This document shows positions 1 to 11,569 of a DNA stretch of 64,000 bases, one piece after another (position 1 is the stretch's first letter; each line of letters opens with the position of its first letter). This stretch comes from Metallyticus violacea (taxonomy: Eukaryota > Arthropoda > Insecta > Mantodea > Metallyticidae): positions 18,273,501 through 18,337,500 of the forward strand of contig CM060838.1 in assembly GCA_030762175.1 (NCBI GenBank), written 5' to 3'. Below the pieces are notes generated by a model. It saw only the letters and a program-made list of their open reading frames with translations, was not told the origin of the DNA and ran no database searches. A program made the translations under genes and the position numbers.

Positions 1-600
1 CATGCCGAAATGCGTAAGCAACGCCCATGCTTTTCGGAAAATGAAAAATAAGTTGAGGGTTGAACGTCAATGGAACAGTTCACTGGGTGAGGATTTTTAG
101 GCACGATTCTAATTTGAGGAAAAGTTCAGCAGAGTTCTTGAGAAGATTTCCGCGGAGTTCCAAATGGGCAAACGATTACAGCCGCCGCCCCGTACTACAT
201 GTAACCTCCGCGCATAAGAAAATATTTTACATTTTGACGAGGATCCCAGCAGGAATAATTTACAAATCGCCGCAGCAGCGGTAGGAGTGAACCAGTGTTT
301 TCTTCGAGAAATTCTATCTGAACTATTAGATGTTCCACTAAACACTCGATAACAAATACGGCGTCAGTGCGATAGACCACACCTCTACATTTTTTCATCG
401 AGGCATAAGCCGGGTCGACCGGCGAGAAGTACTAATCTAAATCCTTTAGACTTTTTTCTTTCTTTGGTGACACGTGAGCACTACGGAGAAGCGGAAACCT
501 AACAAGATCTGAGGGACTGGCGAGATCGATGCCGTTCACGAAGTGTCAGAACAATGAAGTTACGTGTGATAAATCCGCAAGAAAATTTTCCTTCGGTGTT
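1..600 (+). pseudogene. Degraded DDE (Tc1/mariner-like) transposase remnant
   Basis: Pieces of a transposase can be read despite stops and frameshifts. A block at 281-350 reads VGVNQ, then FLREILSELLDVPLNTR and a stop. It matches the stretch before the second catalytic Asp in insect DDE transposases. A block at 413-460, in the same frame after compensating indels, reads GRPARSTNLNPLDFFL, the usual RSPDLNPLDFFLWG end with its third catalytic Asp. The QHDGAPxH block that should lie between them is not recognisable (350-412). The 5' part runs off or is lost before position 1, and I see no terminal inverted repeats. The domain order and motifs are seen in the sequence; assignment to a transposase of this superfamily rests on family knowledge. 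It cannot encode an active enzyme. Confidence 0.7.
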
Positions 601-3060
601 GATCATGTATTGCTGATTTTTACAAGATTTATGCAAGGAAGTTTTGAGTTTTCCTCACATAGCCTTGATATACAACTCTTCTAATTTATTTTGTTTTCAT
701 TTATGCACATGTCATTTTATTTCATTTAAGACTTTTCAGAGTAAATTTATTAATAATAATGTGGGCTGTAAAGTTTTATTTCAAGGTGTAAATTATTAAG
801 GAAAGTATTAAAGGAAAGAGGGGGGTCAAAATCACATTTTTTGTTTTTTGTACCATTTTGATATGTGGACTTTTCTGTTTATTTTGATATGATTTTCATT
901 AATGTTCCTTGGTTATAAGGGCATTTAATTATGTCAATACAGAAGTCTTTTTGGAGGGGGGGGGTTCGCGAGCACTTGTTCAGTTAAAAGTCCATATCTC
1001 AGGAACTATGTGCTCTAGAAAGCTGTAGTTTGTCTTGAATGATAGAAAAAAATGTATTTCATAAGTGGGCAGCATTTGTTTCCATGACATCATCCTTTGT
1101 TTTTTTTACAGTGATGGAGAGTTTTAGATGGAGTTTCCCTCGAAAAGTTAATTTTTCTGCAAAAAAAAAAAAAAGTATTTATTTATTTTTGCTGCAATTA
1201 TTGAAAACAAATATTTTTTGCATAATTTTCCCATTTTTAGGATTTGTATAAGCTATAACTTTGACTCTTTTACCACTTATTCATGATATCATTGTGATAA
1301 TGTCGATCTATTATAGGACAAAAAGTGACAGCGTAAATAAATAAAATGTTGGGAAAAAATAAAAAAGCAAACAATTGAAAATAATTTATAATTTCCAAGA
1401 GTCATGATATAGTAGTGAAAATACATCAGCAAATTTCAATTATGTGCAACTGTATGCTGTAAAAGGTTCATTTCATTGTATTTCATAGTCCTTGAGAAAA
1501 TGGGAACTGAAGTAGTAAATTTAACTCTACAAGGATAGGCCTTTCATACTTCTCTTAAATTACGTAAGGCAACAAACCAACTTAAAATTATTAAAATTCC
1601 TTTTGATACGCGTATTTGCCTTAAAACAGAAGTATGCATTAACCAGGCCCAGTGTTTATATTTACATATCTACAGATGTTATTTACTGCAGCATAGCACA
1701 GGCAGAGTGGAGCAACCATATCGATTGCCGAACAGTGAAAAAACCAATTAGGACATACTACCTTGCAGTCAATGACATGAACAGTTGGAAAATGTAAGCA
1801 TGTGGGCCGAATACTTTTCTTTCCTGTTAATAACGACTCAGAAGGAAAATGACTGTTATTCTCTCAGATAAATCGAGACCGTCTTGTGTGTATATGGCAC
1901 CTTGACATCCATGCAGAAATATCACGTCAGCTAAAAACAGTGTAAAAGTTGGTAGAAGCTTGGCACGAAGGAGATGAAACCATCGAAGCCAAACATAAGC
2001 ACAAGAAAAGCATTATTACAAGATAAGGCTTTGCCCGTTTTTACTACTGAGGCACCACAGGCGACCAGATAAGGATGCCGCCGCCGTTGTTTGGGCTCTT
2101 CAATGATTTAGCGGCGAATATGGACCTAGTAATTACCATTACTGCGCTGCCAAAAAGGCATTAGTCCATCCACTGAGAACTCCATGAAGCGTTCGTTTTG
2201 CAACAGATGCAGACGTCACAGGACATTTGAGATGTTACCACAGAAAACAGGGAAGCTTTCGATCCAGGGAAGGGTCTCACTTGTTAGTGTCTCAATTGCA
2301 CAAGCATTATGTTCATTTTGTATGGTTGGAGAACAGCAGAAACACGTAATATTATGCATGGACACACACGAATTTGTTCAGATGATACCAATATGAGAGC
2401 GATTTTTCCGGCCAAGGAAATTATCCAATCAGGTTAGCTCAAGAAAACGGGTTGCCCATTCTGACGTGTTGCAAAGACTTTGTTCAACCCACGTTAGAAA
2501 ACACCTTGGGTAAAATTAAAGAAATTAAAATACCTCTTGATAGTGTTAGGTAAAAACAGGATTTTAGTAGAATTGTTGGGCAGGAAAAAGACAACAAGTA
2601 CATTATTTATAAGTGCCTTACAAAGAATGTATGAAGATATTGGATTTTGTATGAAATATGCAAAAGAAAGGCAAACAGAAAATCTGCAGAATATGACACA
2701 TTTGTTAGTGTTCAGCATTGTGAGAAATTTGTGTTGAATGTTTGCATTATAATATTTGATTTTCTTAGTTTATCTTTGAATTTCTTATACTTTGCAATAT
2801 TTCAAGTGCATGTAATTTTGATTGTTTCGCCAGGTGTTACAATTTGAGCACTATAATTCAGAATATAGTAATTTTCTTATAGAAATAGTTGATGTCATTT
2901 TCATTTAACGAAATCTTTTGTTTATTTGACAAGTTTATCTAACTGAGGGCTATAAATACTTATATTATTTTAATCCTTCATCTGAGAGCTTGGAAAATAA
3001 TATTATTTTTATAATATTATATTTTATTTGATATGTTATGAGTGTAACATTAACAACAAC
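600..3060. other. No recognised gene; AT-rich unassigned DNA
   Basis: Open frames here are all under about 75 codons, as expected by chance at this base composition. The only recognisable content is a SINE2 tail scrap at 2033-2064. A 13-A run near 1161-1174 is simple sequence. Confidence 0.6.
2033..2064 (-). repeat. SINE2 3'-tail fragment
   Basis: The sequence gcccgtttttactactgagg and the following caccacaggcga match the tail of the SINE2 copies at 5205, 53288 and 56590. No body or tRNA-like head is present, so this is a tail scrap or the end of a LINE sharing that tail. Confidence 0.6.
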
Positions 3061-3074
3061 CCTCAACTGTTTTT

Positions 3075-3379
3075 GTCGGTCCTGGTGGTGTAGTGGTGGC
3101 CGTACTTGCCTTCTTAACTCAAGATCGCGGGTTCAAATCCGGCCAAGATCGATGGATTTTTTCGGACGAAAAAAAACCCTAAGTATGGCTTCCTTCGGAA
3201 GGGAAGTAAAGCCGTGGGTCCCGTGTCGTACATTTACGGCACGATAAAGAACCCCAAGCCTGAAAGAAGAGGCCTCTGAGCAAAATTTGTCGGCCGTTTC
3301 ACGCCCTGAATAGAATGAGACGCTGATGACCTGAGATGTTAAAGAGAGTCCGTAAATAAAACAAATTAACAAAATCAAC
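3075..3379 (+). repeat. SINE1 copy (full length, tRNA-Gly-like head)
   Basis: The copy begins tcggtcctggtggtgtagtg with the internal pol III A box (TGGTGTAGTGG). The B box is mutated (GGTTCAAATCC). It continues through the family body: aaccctaagtatggcttcc, gtgtcgtacatttacggcac, aagaggcctctgagcaaaa and gcgtcccat-type blocks. It ends in gtaaataaaacaaatt. It is about 300 bp, the family's full length. No clear target-site duplication is visible, so it is an older insertion. Confidence 0.9.
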
Positions 3380-3384
3380 TTAAC

Positions 3385-5190
3385 CGTTCTGAGAACAATA
3401 TTATTCAATTTAGTTGAGGGAAAAACACGTGCAGGTAAAAAGGAAATTGTGTAATAGTATACTGTAGCAAACAGCATACTGCGCTACAACAATGGGTTAT
3501 GGAGATTGTTGTTTCTCAATTGTCATGATGATTTAATGAACGCCTTTTATTTTTATTGGAAATCAGAAGTTTGTGTGTGTCTTGATGAGAATTTATTGCT
3601 CGGATTTCCTCACATACATATGTTGGATAATTCATGCATAGTTGATGTGATGTATGTCACTTAACGACCTGTTGTCGCCTTCATCATATGCTGCAATAGT
3701 AAAAGTTTTATTACGCTTCAACCGCTTACTCACAATATTTACATAGCTTGGTACAATAATTCGTTACGTAACAGTTTTTTGTAAGCATATTAACAGAAAA
3801 GTAGCTCCGACAGTGATATTCCCAATATTCCGAATACTAGTTTCAAAGTTTCTACGCTAAACCAGATCATTTCATTTCTACAAATTAAACATGTCGATTT
3901 CACAATATCCTGGCAGAACTTAGGAATGCATTTTTTTCAAAGTTGGTTTTCAGGAGTATTTGGTGAGGAACTTTGATAGTTTATTTTAAATTTTACACAT
4001 TCATAAAACATATATAAATTAATGATGATACAAATGAACCCGAGTTTGTAGTCGCATTAATATATCTAGCATCCATCTTTGGTGGAAAATTCTTATCTAG
4101 GAAACTAGGCCAAAGAAGGAATCAAAGCTGCACACATTTATTTTGCAGCTGTTCAAACTAACCAATCTAACAAACTGAGCCAAAGATGGTATGTAGTGGG
4201 AATAAATGGGTATGTCGGCAGACAATTCCACCTAAAACTTGAAAATTTAAAAGTTCCTGCAGAATACGAGAAGAGATGATAACACAAGAGCAGATAATAA
4301 GAATTAACGAAGAAGTAACAAGATCAGAAAGCATACATATAAAGACAATCCCAAATCGCAACTAATTTAGTAAGAAGAGAAAATATACAAGGCAACTTTA
4401 TCAATCAACAGGAAGAGACAGGTAGAGGAGAAGATGAAGGTGAGGAAGAAGGGAGTGATGAAGGAGAGGAAGATATTTAAGCTTATAATAGACGACAATA
4501 TTTTTGGACTACAACCGAAAGAAGAGAAGGGGAAGGAAGGAGAGATGTTTACGTCATACGTGGTGAAAATGAAAAATCATGCAAATTGCAAGAGGAACTT
4601 TGGACGAGTGTAGGAGAAGAAGGAGAGGAGGACGGAACTGAAGACACAAATAACAGACGGGGGTAGAAGAAAATAAACAGGAGTACAGCGAAGAAGAAGA
4701 AGAAGAAGAAGTATATAGTAGAAAATTAAGTAAGCTGGTAAATAGTTAGGGCGAAGAAAGTGCTAGTTACCAGCACGTTACTGTTTGGTTTCCGATGGAA
4801 TATTTTACTGTTGGTAGATAGCTGCCTACCAGTTATTGTTATGTATACTGGCTTCCAGTAAAATTGTTTAAATGAAATGTTTAATTTTATTTTAAGTTAT
4901 ATCTTTGATTTGTTTATATAATTATAGTAATCTGTAGAAATATTCTGTATCGTGGGAAAATAAATTTAATAAATGATAAAATTCAAAAAAACGTTCCGGT
5001 ATAGACAACAAGGTGCCGGGACGGAGTATTGCATATTTTATTTTATTTTGTATTGCCAAACAGAAAATGAACGTAAAGCTCCAACAACACATTTCTTACA
5101 TTTATGTGTCACATGACCTGAGAACTTTACTCTGCTCCTCGTTATAATTTCTCTTCATACTACAAATACTGTCGCAAACTATAACTTGAA
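3385..5190. other. No recognised gene; contains a purine-rich tract
   Basis: No coding or transposon similarity was recognised. The only structure is the purine-rich segment at 4370-4715. Confidence 0.55.
4370..4715. repeat. Purine-rich (GA/GAA) low-complexity tract
   Basis: The + strand is strongly enriched for G and A over about 340 bp, with repeated gaagaag and ggaga units. It ends in a (GAA) run at about 4691-4711. The open frames across it are low complexity and are not treated as coding. Confidence 0.6.
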
Positions 5191-5196
5191 TAAACA

Positions 5197-5416
5197 GTGT
5201 TTAACGCCCGTTTTTACTACAGAGGTACCACAGGCAATGAAATGATATATTGGGAAAGGATTTTTTTTTTTTAAAGGAAGGAAACGTTCCAGGCCTAAGT
5301 TTAGGGTACCTCCATGGCATTTGCCATTTATGAGGACTGAGGAAAACCTGAAAAAAAACCCAAACCTCCCGCTCACGAGTCCGCGCCTTAGCGACCTAGG
5401 CCACCCGTGGCGGTAC
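5197..5416 (-). repeat. SINE2 copy (internal deletion)
   Basis: The minus-strand copy runs from the tRNA-like head at the right (ccacccgtggcggtac, read on +) to the tail gtgtttaacgcccgttttta at the left. The body blocks aggaaggaaacgttccaggc and tttatgaggactgaggaaaa are intact. The segment with the B box is deleted between 5363 and 5370, so it lacks a full internal promoter. An ataacttg repeat on both sides may be a short target-site duplication. Confidence 0.88.
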
Positions 5417-5419
5417 AAA

Positions 5420-7446
5420 TAATAACTTGCCTAGGGTTTTACTGTAGTTACTTTTGCAGTGCATTTTAGACATGCAACTATTTACAATACAAATGAAGTG
5501 GCTCGATTGCACTTGTTACTATTAATTGTGACTCCCAGTGATTCTGGCATTTACACGCTTTATCTGCTCATGTCCTTCGCCGGTTCAGTTTTATGAATGA
5601 GTAATACGCGAACCACGAGCTATGCAAATTGAGTTGTAAGAAAATTGTGTAATAAATCGTGAATGTGATTTGCTGCCAAGAGATAATTGTATGAAAAAAG
5701 TGTGCATGAAATATATGATAGAAAAATATTACTCGCTAATTTTAATTCCTGAATGAAATGAATGGTGGGGCATTTCACTTGAAAGCTGTGATATATCGGG
5801 TTTAATTAAGGAAAGTTGTACTCGTGGGTTCTAATTCTACATTTTCCAAACAGTTTCTATGCTTGTGTTTTTTAGGTATGCTTCTTCACACAAGTTGTTG
5901 CGAAAGTATTAACGCTTTTATGACTTTCTTTGATTGTGGGGCTTGCCTGCCCTAGCATATCCAGTTCGCTGCCGAAAGATGCATCTGTTTCCTCGGAAAC
6001 TATAATCTATTTGAAAGCTTCCTTCGGAGTAAATGTTCGTCTTTAAGTTCCTTCCTCCTTAGTGCTGGGAGGTGGACAGAGGGCTTTAATCTGCCAAGTA
6101 AAACATTACCACTGCATGTGTATCATCATATATTCAAATACTTAAAGAGTCGGCCCCTCCTTTTGCGTTAACAAAAGCAAAATATTAATAGTGAACAGAT
6201 GGACGTTATCAACTGACTAGCCATCTCTCCAGCTCTCAGCTATACCACACTAAATATACACTGTAAATTTGTATTAACTCTCTCTCCCCGGTAATTTATT
6301 GCTTGTATAGACACCCAGGAACAAATGCTGTTAACGATATTTTGATGCTTCGAGGGACCTCCAGAGATCCGCGAATCACAGTTTGATAAACACATATCTA
6401 TATTATTTATATATAAGTAGATATTTACAGTTTTAATTTATAATCATAAAATTGATAAGCTAAGTCTACAGCATCCTGGCCATGCCCCTGAAGCTACTGC
6501 ATCTGTCAACCACATGCTTGCTACTTACACTTTATTAATATAACTGAATTTCGTGCGAGTGGTCGCATCACAGGTTTATATGATTAACATTTTTTAAAGA
6601 ATTCCCGAACTAAGACAATATTTATGACCGAAAAAAGAAACATTTATAGTTTAGGATGTCCATTTTTGGTAACGAAAGTAGCGTTGTTTTAATTATTTAC
6701 AACGCTTTTATCAATTGTTACAGAAATATTTATGCATTGTTGATAACAAATACTAACTTCAGGTAAAAGATTTAAAGATAACAGCAGTCGAATTATTAGT
6801 TTTCAAATAAGAAATTTATAGTAATGTTTCAAATTGTTTACAACAGTAGTTTTATATAAAAACAGAAATATTGACACCCTAAGCGTCCTATAGAGAATAT
6901 AAACTTTTATACAGCTGCGTTAAAATAATATCTATGAATAAAGATTTTATTGGTGAGCTATACTGTCGGCCAAGAGTGCAAATTATACGTAGCATCAGGC
7001 GTACGTGGTCCTGGAGTACACTCGAACACAAAATATCTAAATATGATGTTATATGCATATGACATTTTAATAAAAATGAAATCTTAAAATTACCTCCATA
7101 AATTATCACTTATGTCCAGTATATGAGAACTATAAATTCGTCTATAATAACAAGTCCAGCATATTGATAATTTACACTATGGTACAAGTTATAACTATTA
7201 TCAAGAGAGAGATAACAAACTTCACAAATTTCGAATAACATGGGGAACAATAAGAAATAAATTGGATACAAGAAAGAAAACAATTAAAAAACCATAAGGT
7301 CATGGCCGTTCCAATGTTGCTGTAAGAAGATAAAGCTGGTTTTTTCCGGCAACAAGATCGCACTCATATCAAAACACCATAAATGAAATCTGTTGTCTTG
7401 GACATCCTCCTGCATTCATTTTCATAATGACCTTTGTCCATTTGTC
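5420..7446. other. No recognised gene; AT-rich unassigned DNA
   Basis: No repeat family seen elsewhere in the window and no protein motif was recognised. The open frames are short. Confidence 0.5.
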
Positions 7447-7459
7447 TCTATCCTCCCAG

Positions 7460-7738
7460 TCGGCCCTGGTGGTCTAGTGGTAACCATACTTCCCCGTAAA
7501 CCCAATATCGCGTGTTCAATAATGGTCAGGTTCGGTGGATTTTTCGGACGTAAAAATCCTAAGTATGACTTCATTCGGAAAGTCGTGGGTTCCATGTCGT
7601 AAATTTACGGCATGTAAAAGAACCTCAAGCCTGATAGAAGAGGCCTCTAAGCAACTGTCGACCATTGCACGCCGTATATTGAATGGATCAGTAATGACCT
7701 TGAGATGTTAAAGATCATCCGTAAATAAATCAAAATAA
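7460..7738 (+). repeat. SINE1 copy with target-site duplication
   Basis: The head is tcggccctggtggtctagtg. The body is diverged but colinear with the family, and the tail is gtaaataaatcaaaataa. It is flanked by a 12 bp direct repeat with one mismatch: tctatcctccca at 7447-7458 and tctatcccccaa at 7739-7750. This is the signature of target-primed reverse transcription. The B box is damaged. Confidence 0.92.
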
Positions 7739-8000
7739 TCTATCCCCCAAATCCTATCTTTCACTCCACTTTCTTTTATTGTTCTAAGTATTCATTAGAA
7801 CAATTAGAATAATATTAATTTTGATCTTCCCTATTTTCTTCTTCCTATATGAAACCATTCATGCACCTTCTTCAGCACCCTATTCTCTTATCGTTGTTTT
7901 CATATTACCAAACGACCTTAATTGCTTTGTTTTTTTATTATTTCGGTTACAGATCTTTCACTCTCGTATTATTCTATTTCTGACTTTGCCTTTCCGTAAA

Positions 8001-8269
8001 ATCGGTCCTGGTGGTGTAGTGGTAATCATACTTGCCTTCTAAACCCGTCGATGGATTTTCTCGGGCGTAAAAATCCTAAGTATGGCTTCCTGCGGAAGGG
8101 AAGTAAAGGCGTGGGTCCCGTGTCGTACATTTACGGCATAAAAGTGAACCTCAAGCCTGAAAAAAGAGGCCTCTGAGCAAAAGTTGTCGGCCGTTTCACG
8201 CCCCGAATAGAATGGGACGCTAATGACCTGTGATGTTAAAGAGCGTCCGTAAATAAATCAAATCAACAA
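8001..8269 (+). repeat. SINE1 copy with perfect 12 bp duplication, B box deleted
   Basis: The copy is flanked by the perfect direct repeat cctttccgtaaa at 7989-8000 and 8270-8281. The A box half of the head is intact, but the head runs from ttctaaaccc straight to gtcgatggat. About 30 bp holding the B box is missing. The rest of the body and the tail aaataaatcaaatcaac are complete. The clean duplication marks a relatively recent insertion. Confidence 0.95.
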
Positions 8270-8284
8270 CCTTTCCGTAAACTT

Positions 8285-9242
8285 CCAGCTGAAAGCCGTC
8301 AAAACGCATTTCAGTATAATATAATTTTGTTTGAATTCTTTATGCGTAAATGCCAGGTTTCAAATTATGTATTATTGCTCTCTAACAATAAGGTTATATA
8401 TGTTTGTTTTGGTCTTACCTTTAAAAACGTTATTCCATAAAATACTGTTTAGATTTGATATTGCTAATCCTTGTTAATTTGTGATTTACATACTTTTTGT
8501 CATTTCCGTCTTTAGTTATTTTGACTCCTGAATAGTGACATATACTTTCCTTTCGATTTACCAAAATTAAATCTAGTGAGTCTAATCCTATAGCTAAATA
8601 TTTTGCATTGTTAAGGTTAATATTCAGTCTCCAGTTTTCATATACTTTCAATGTTTTATATCCTGTGCTATTAACAATTTGGCCATGTATATACAGCCTA
8701 CCTTATTAGTAACAATCGCAGTTTTCCAACCGTTAAATAATTTTGAAGGTATATCTTAAATAAAGTAAGGCGATAAAGAACATCCTTTTCGTAATTTTTA
8801 GAGATATAAACTTCAGATGACGTTCTACATTGTAATTTAATTTATGGATAAGATTGATTATGTATTTTTATTGCTAGGATAAGAATGGTTTATCTTAAAA
8901 TGTCTTAATATCTCCCACAATTTTAGAAACAAAATTCTATGCACAACAGATATGCAGGATTAGACAGAATACCTGTGAGAAAATAAAAAAAAAGAATGTT
9001 TATTAATTCCCTTCTTAATTAAATACGAAAATAATGGCAGAAAGAAATAGAAAAGCCACTTTAAAGAACGGACCACTGCAAGACAATGAAGGAAAGTGCA
9101 GGGCTTAACTTGCCCTTCCAGACCAGGGAACTAGGAGGGAAAACGGGCATTGGGACTTTGCCTGAAAGGAAGAAAACAAAACATTTAAAATAATGCTAAG
9201 GTAACCATGTCCGAAATTAATCCTATTTCAGTATAAATGAAA
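8285..9242. other. No recognised gene; AT-rich unassigned DNA
   Basis: No family or protein motif was recognised. A slightly GC-richer patch at about 9060-9180 was not identified. Confidence 0.5.
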
Positions 9243-10109
9243 TACAGAGTGATTTATATAGAACACGTTTCTTTCTTTATTTACTTCAAAACAAAGGATA
9301 CTATCCAATAACTATTTATACCTCAAATGTAGAGTATCTTTGTGAGATTACTAACCTTTACAGAAAATGCTGAAAAGTTCTCCCTCCTGCATAAGGCATA
9401 ACACAAACACGGCGTTCCTTGTGCAAAATTCTGATATATTGCACATCACATGATGTACATGATGAAACATGATTCCAATTATGCAACTATGCACACTCAC
9501 AGAACTCACTATTAGGCAGTTCAAAATCCACGTATCATTCAAGAAGTATCCAGTTAAAGTTGGGGTTTGGTGCGCAATATCCGCACAGAGAATAGTGGAA
9601 CCATTTTTTTTTTATCAAATTGTGGACACTGCAGAGTATCGCTGGACTTTAATGGCGCAACTGGACGATGGATATTTTCAACAAGATGGTGCTACAAGCC
9701 ATACATCAAATTAATCCATGACGCTAATAGAAAGTTTCTTTGACGACCAGATAATCTCCAAGAATCTGTGGCCACTGAAATCTCCTGATTTGACAAAACC
9801 AAACTTCTTCCTATGGGGTTACTTAAAAGATAAGAGTTTACGCCACACGCCCCAGACAATGGACGATCTGAAGCACAACATTACACAGGAGATTAATGGT
9901 ATTGACTACACAGTCCTCCAACAAGCGGCGAGTAACATGGAACACGTGTTGAGTTCTGCCTTATGCAAGAGGCAGGACATTTTCAACGTTTTTTATAGAA
10001 GTTAATAATATCCCAAAGTACTCTGTATTTTAGGTATAATAAGTTGGTTAGCATCACTTGTTTTGAAATAAATAAACAAATGTGATAGTTCTATATAAAT
10101 CACTGTGTA
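9243..10109 (+). mobile_element. Internally deleted Tc1/mariner-superfamily element with about 50 bp TIRs
   Basis: The ends are inverted repeats. The left end reads cagagtgatttatatagaac from 9245, and the right end read in reverse gives cacagtgatttatatagaac. Similarity continues to a shared tttacttcaaaac or tttatttcaaaac about 50 bp in. TA dinucleotides flank both ends (9243-9244 and 10108-10109), the expected target duplication. The element is about 867 bp against about 1.3 kb for complete relatives. The missing part is the N-terminal half of the transposase. Confidence 0.88.
9460..10005 (+). pseudogene. Transposase C-terminal half, one in-frame stop
   Basis: A single frame runs about 180 codons and is broken only by TAA at 9712-9714. 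It reads VKVGVWCAISAQRIVEPFFF, the block following the first catalytic Asp region. Next is FQQDGATSHTSN with the second Asp, then WPLKSPDLTKPNFFLWGYLK, then DDLKHNITQEING. The third catalytic position, normally Asp before FFLWG, is Asn (TKPN), so the enzyme would be dead even without the stop. About 39 residues separate QDG from that position, longer than the 34 of classical mariner. This suggests one of the longer-spacer insect clades. It lies inside the TIRs at 9243-10109. Confidence 0.88.
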
Positions 10110-10111
10110 TT

Positions 10112-11112
10112 GATTTAACTAAATATTCGGGCTGTAAGCGTAACGATTTTCCTTGCTACAGCTGTGGAAAATAATTTGGGAAATATGTTTCATTATTCTC
10201 TAATATTAAAACAGAAGAAGGTACAGACTGAATCTAAAAACAGGATTTTATTGTGTCCTAAATCGTATACAAGGTCTTTTACCAAATTAGCATTTGCTGC
10301 TTTTTCCGTTGTAAGAAATTCACTTCTGCAGTTATTTTCAAAGCCTCTGGAGAACATTATCTTACACACGAAGCTACTGTTAAAGCGTCATTTCCGCTGG
10401 AGGTTTAATAATTAGGAAGTGTCTGAAGGTCACTTCCGAAGGTGGAGCAGGCAGCGTAGCAGCGTAAGGGTGTCCTTGTTTTTTTATTTACTAACAAATG
10501 TTACATCAGTTTTACCTTGAAACTCGGGATCGTTCGGCGAGCGAGATTGGCAGCATTCCTTTTCCCGCTCGCTCTCATTGAACAGAGCGAGTTAAGGGAA
10601 ACTGCCAGAGAACTGACCTCCCTACTAAATAGTTACGTCACCGAATCATCTAGTGACAAGTTCATTATAGCACACGTTAACTATGAAGAGACAAGTGACT
10701 CATGTGTTAATAACGCTCAATTGCGCTTCATGCATTTCCCTTTCATGTTGAGGACAAATAGAGAACGTTCATAACACCGACGCCTCTAGCAAATTGTTCT
10801 TCCACAGGCTGCAATACAAATGTTCGTGCGCACCTGATCTACTTGCAATATGATATATTTAGTTCTAAGCATCTGAAACTGCTATGAAGGTGGAATTCTT
10901 CCTCACCCCTCCCTGGTACTATAGATGTTACTGCTGTAACGAAGCCCAAATCCCTGATATATGTGCAGTTCTCTTTATAGGATACTATGATCATTAAAAA
11001 ATATAAAAAAATAAGCTAGGACACAGAGCTCTTCAGCGGCCAGGAAGAGTGAAGAATAAAACATTTTTTTCCGAGGAATGTTACTGTTTTGGCTTATATT
11101 TGTTTATTGACA
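10112..11112. other. No recognised gene; unassigned DNA
   Basis: No family similarity was recognised. Segment 10530-10610 has weak inverted symmetry (gcgagcgagattggcag against ctgccagag) that might be a decayed MITE. Confidence 0.45.
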
Positions 11113-11391
11113 TAAAGCATTATCGCAGGTAACATCACAAGAGGGTTTGAGATTTCCGTTCATTTTCGAACATAGTGAGTGAATTTATCTGGAAAGCTCA
11201 GATCCTTGACTGATATTTATTAGGACTCTATCACGAATAAAATAAGACTTTAAATATAATTTCCCCAAACTTGGCTCACAGAATTGTAATAAATGTATAT
11301 TTGTATTATGAATACTTAACCTTTTCAAGTCATCTAGCACCATATGAATGTTCGATTGTTAGTAATGCCAAAAAAGAAGAGCCAAATAAGG
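11113..11391 (+). repeat. Family C copy 1 (left part only)
   Basis: Colinear with the family C copies at 26172, 36655 and 41036 from cattatcgcaggtaacatca through the palindrome and aaccttttcaagtcatct to gagccaaataaggg. At that point the SINE1 head at 11392 begins. The remaining roughly 550 bp of the family is absent beyond the SINE, so the SINE insertion was accompanied or followed by a deletion. Confidence 0.8.
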
Positions 11392-11568
11392 GTCCTGGTG
11401 GTGTAGTGGTAGCCATAAACCTTCTAAACCCAAAATCGTGAATTTAAACCCAGCCAGAATGGATTGGATGGATTTTTTCGGGCGTAAAAATCCTAAGTAT
11501 GGGAAGCAAAGCCGTGGGTGCCATATCGTACAAAATTTGTCGGCCGTTTCACACTCGGAATAGCATTA
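11392..11568 (+). repeat. SINE1 copy, internally deleted and 3' truncated
   Basis: The head ggtcctggtggtgtagtggt is intact. The body has several deletions: after aagtatgg, and from gtgccatatcgtac to aaaatttgtcgg. Similarity ends in tttcacactcggaatagcat. It sits exactly at the break in family C copy 1. Confidence 0.88.
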
Positions 11569-11569
11569 A

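Noticed and set aside
3133..3477. 114-codon open frame on the minus strand
   Set aside because: Most of it is the antisense of a SINE1 copy; similar shadow frames recur at other SINE1 copies.
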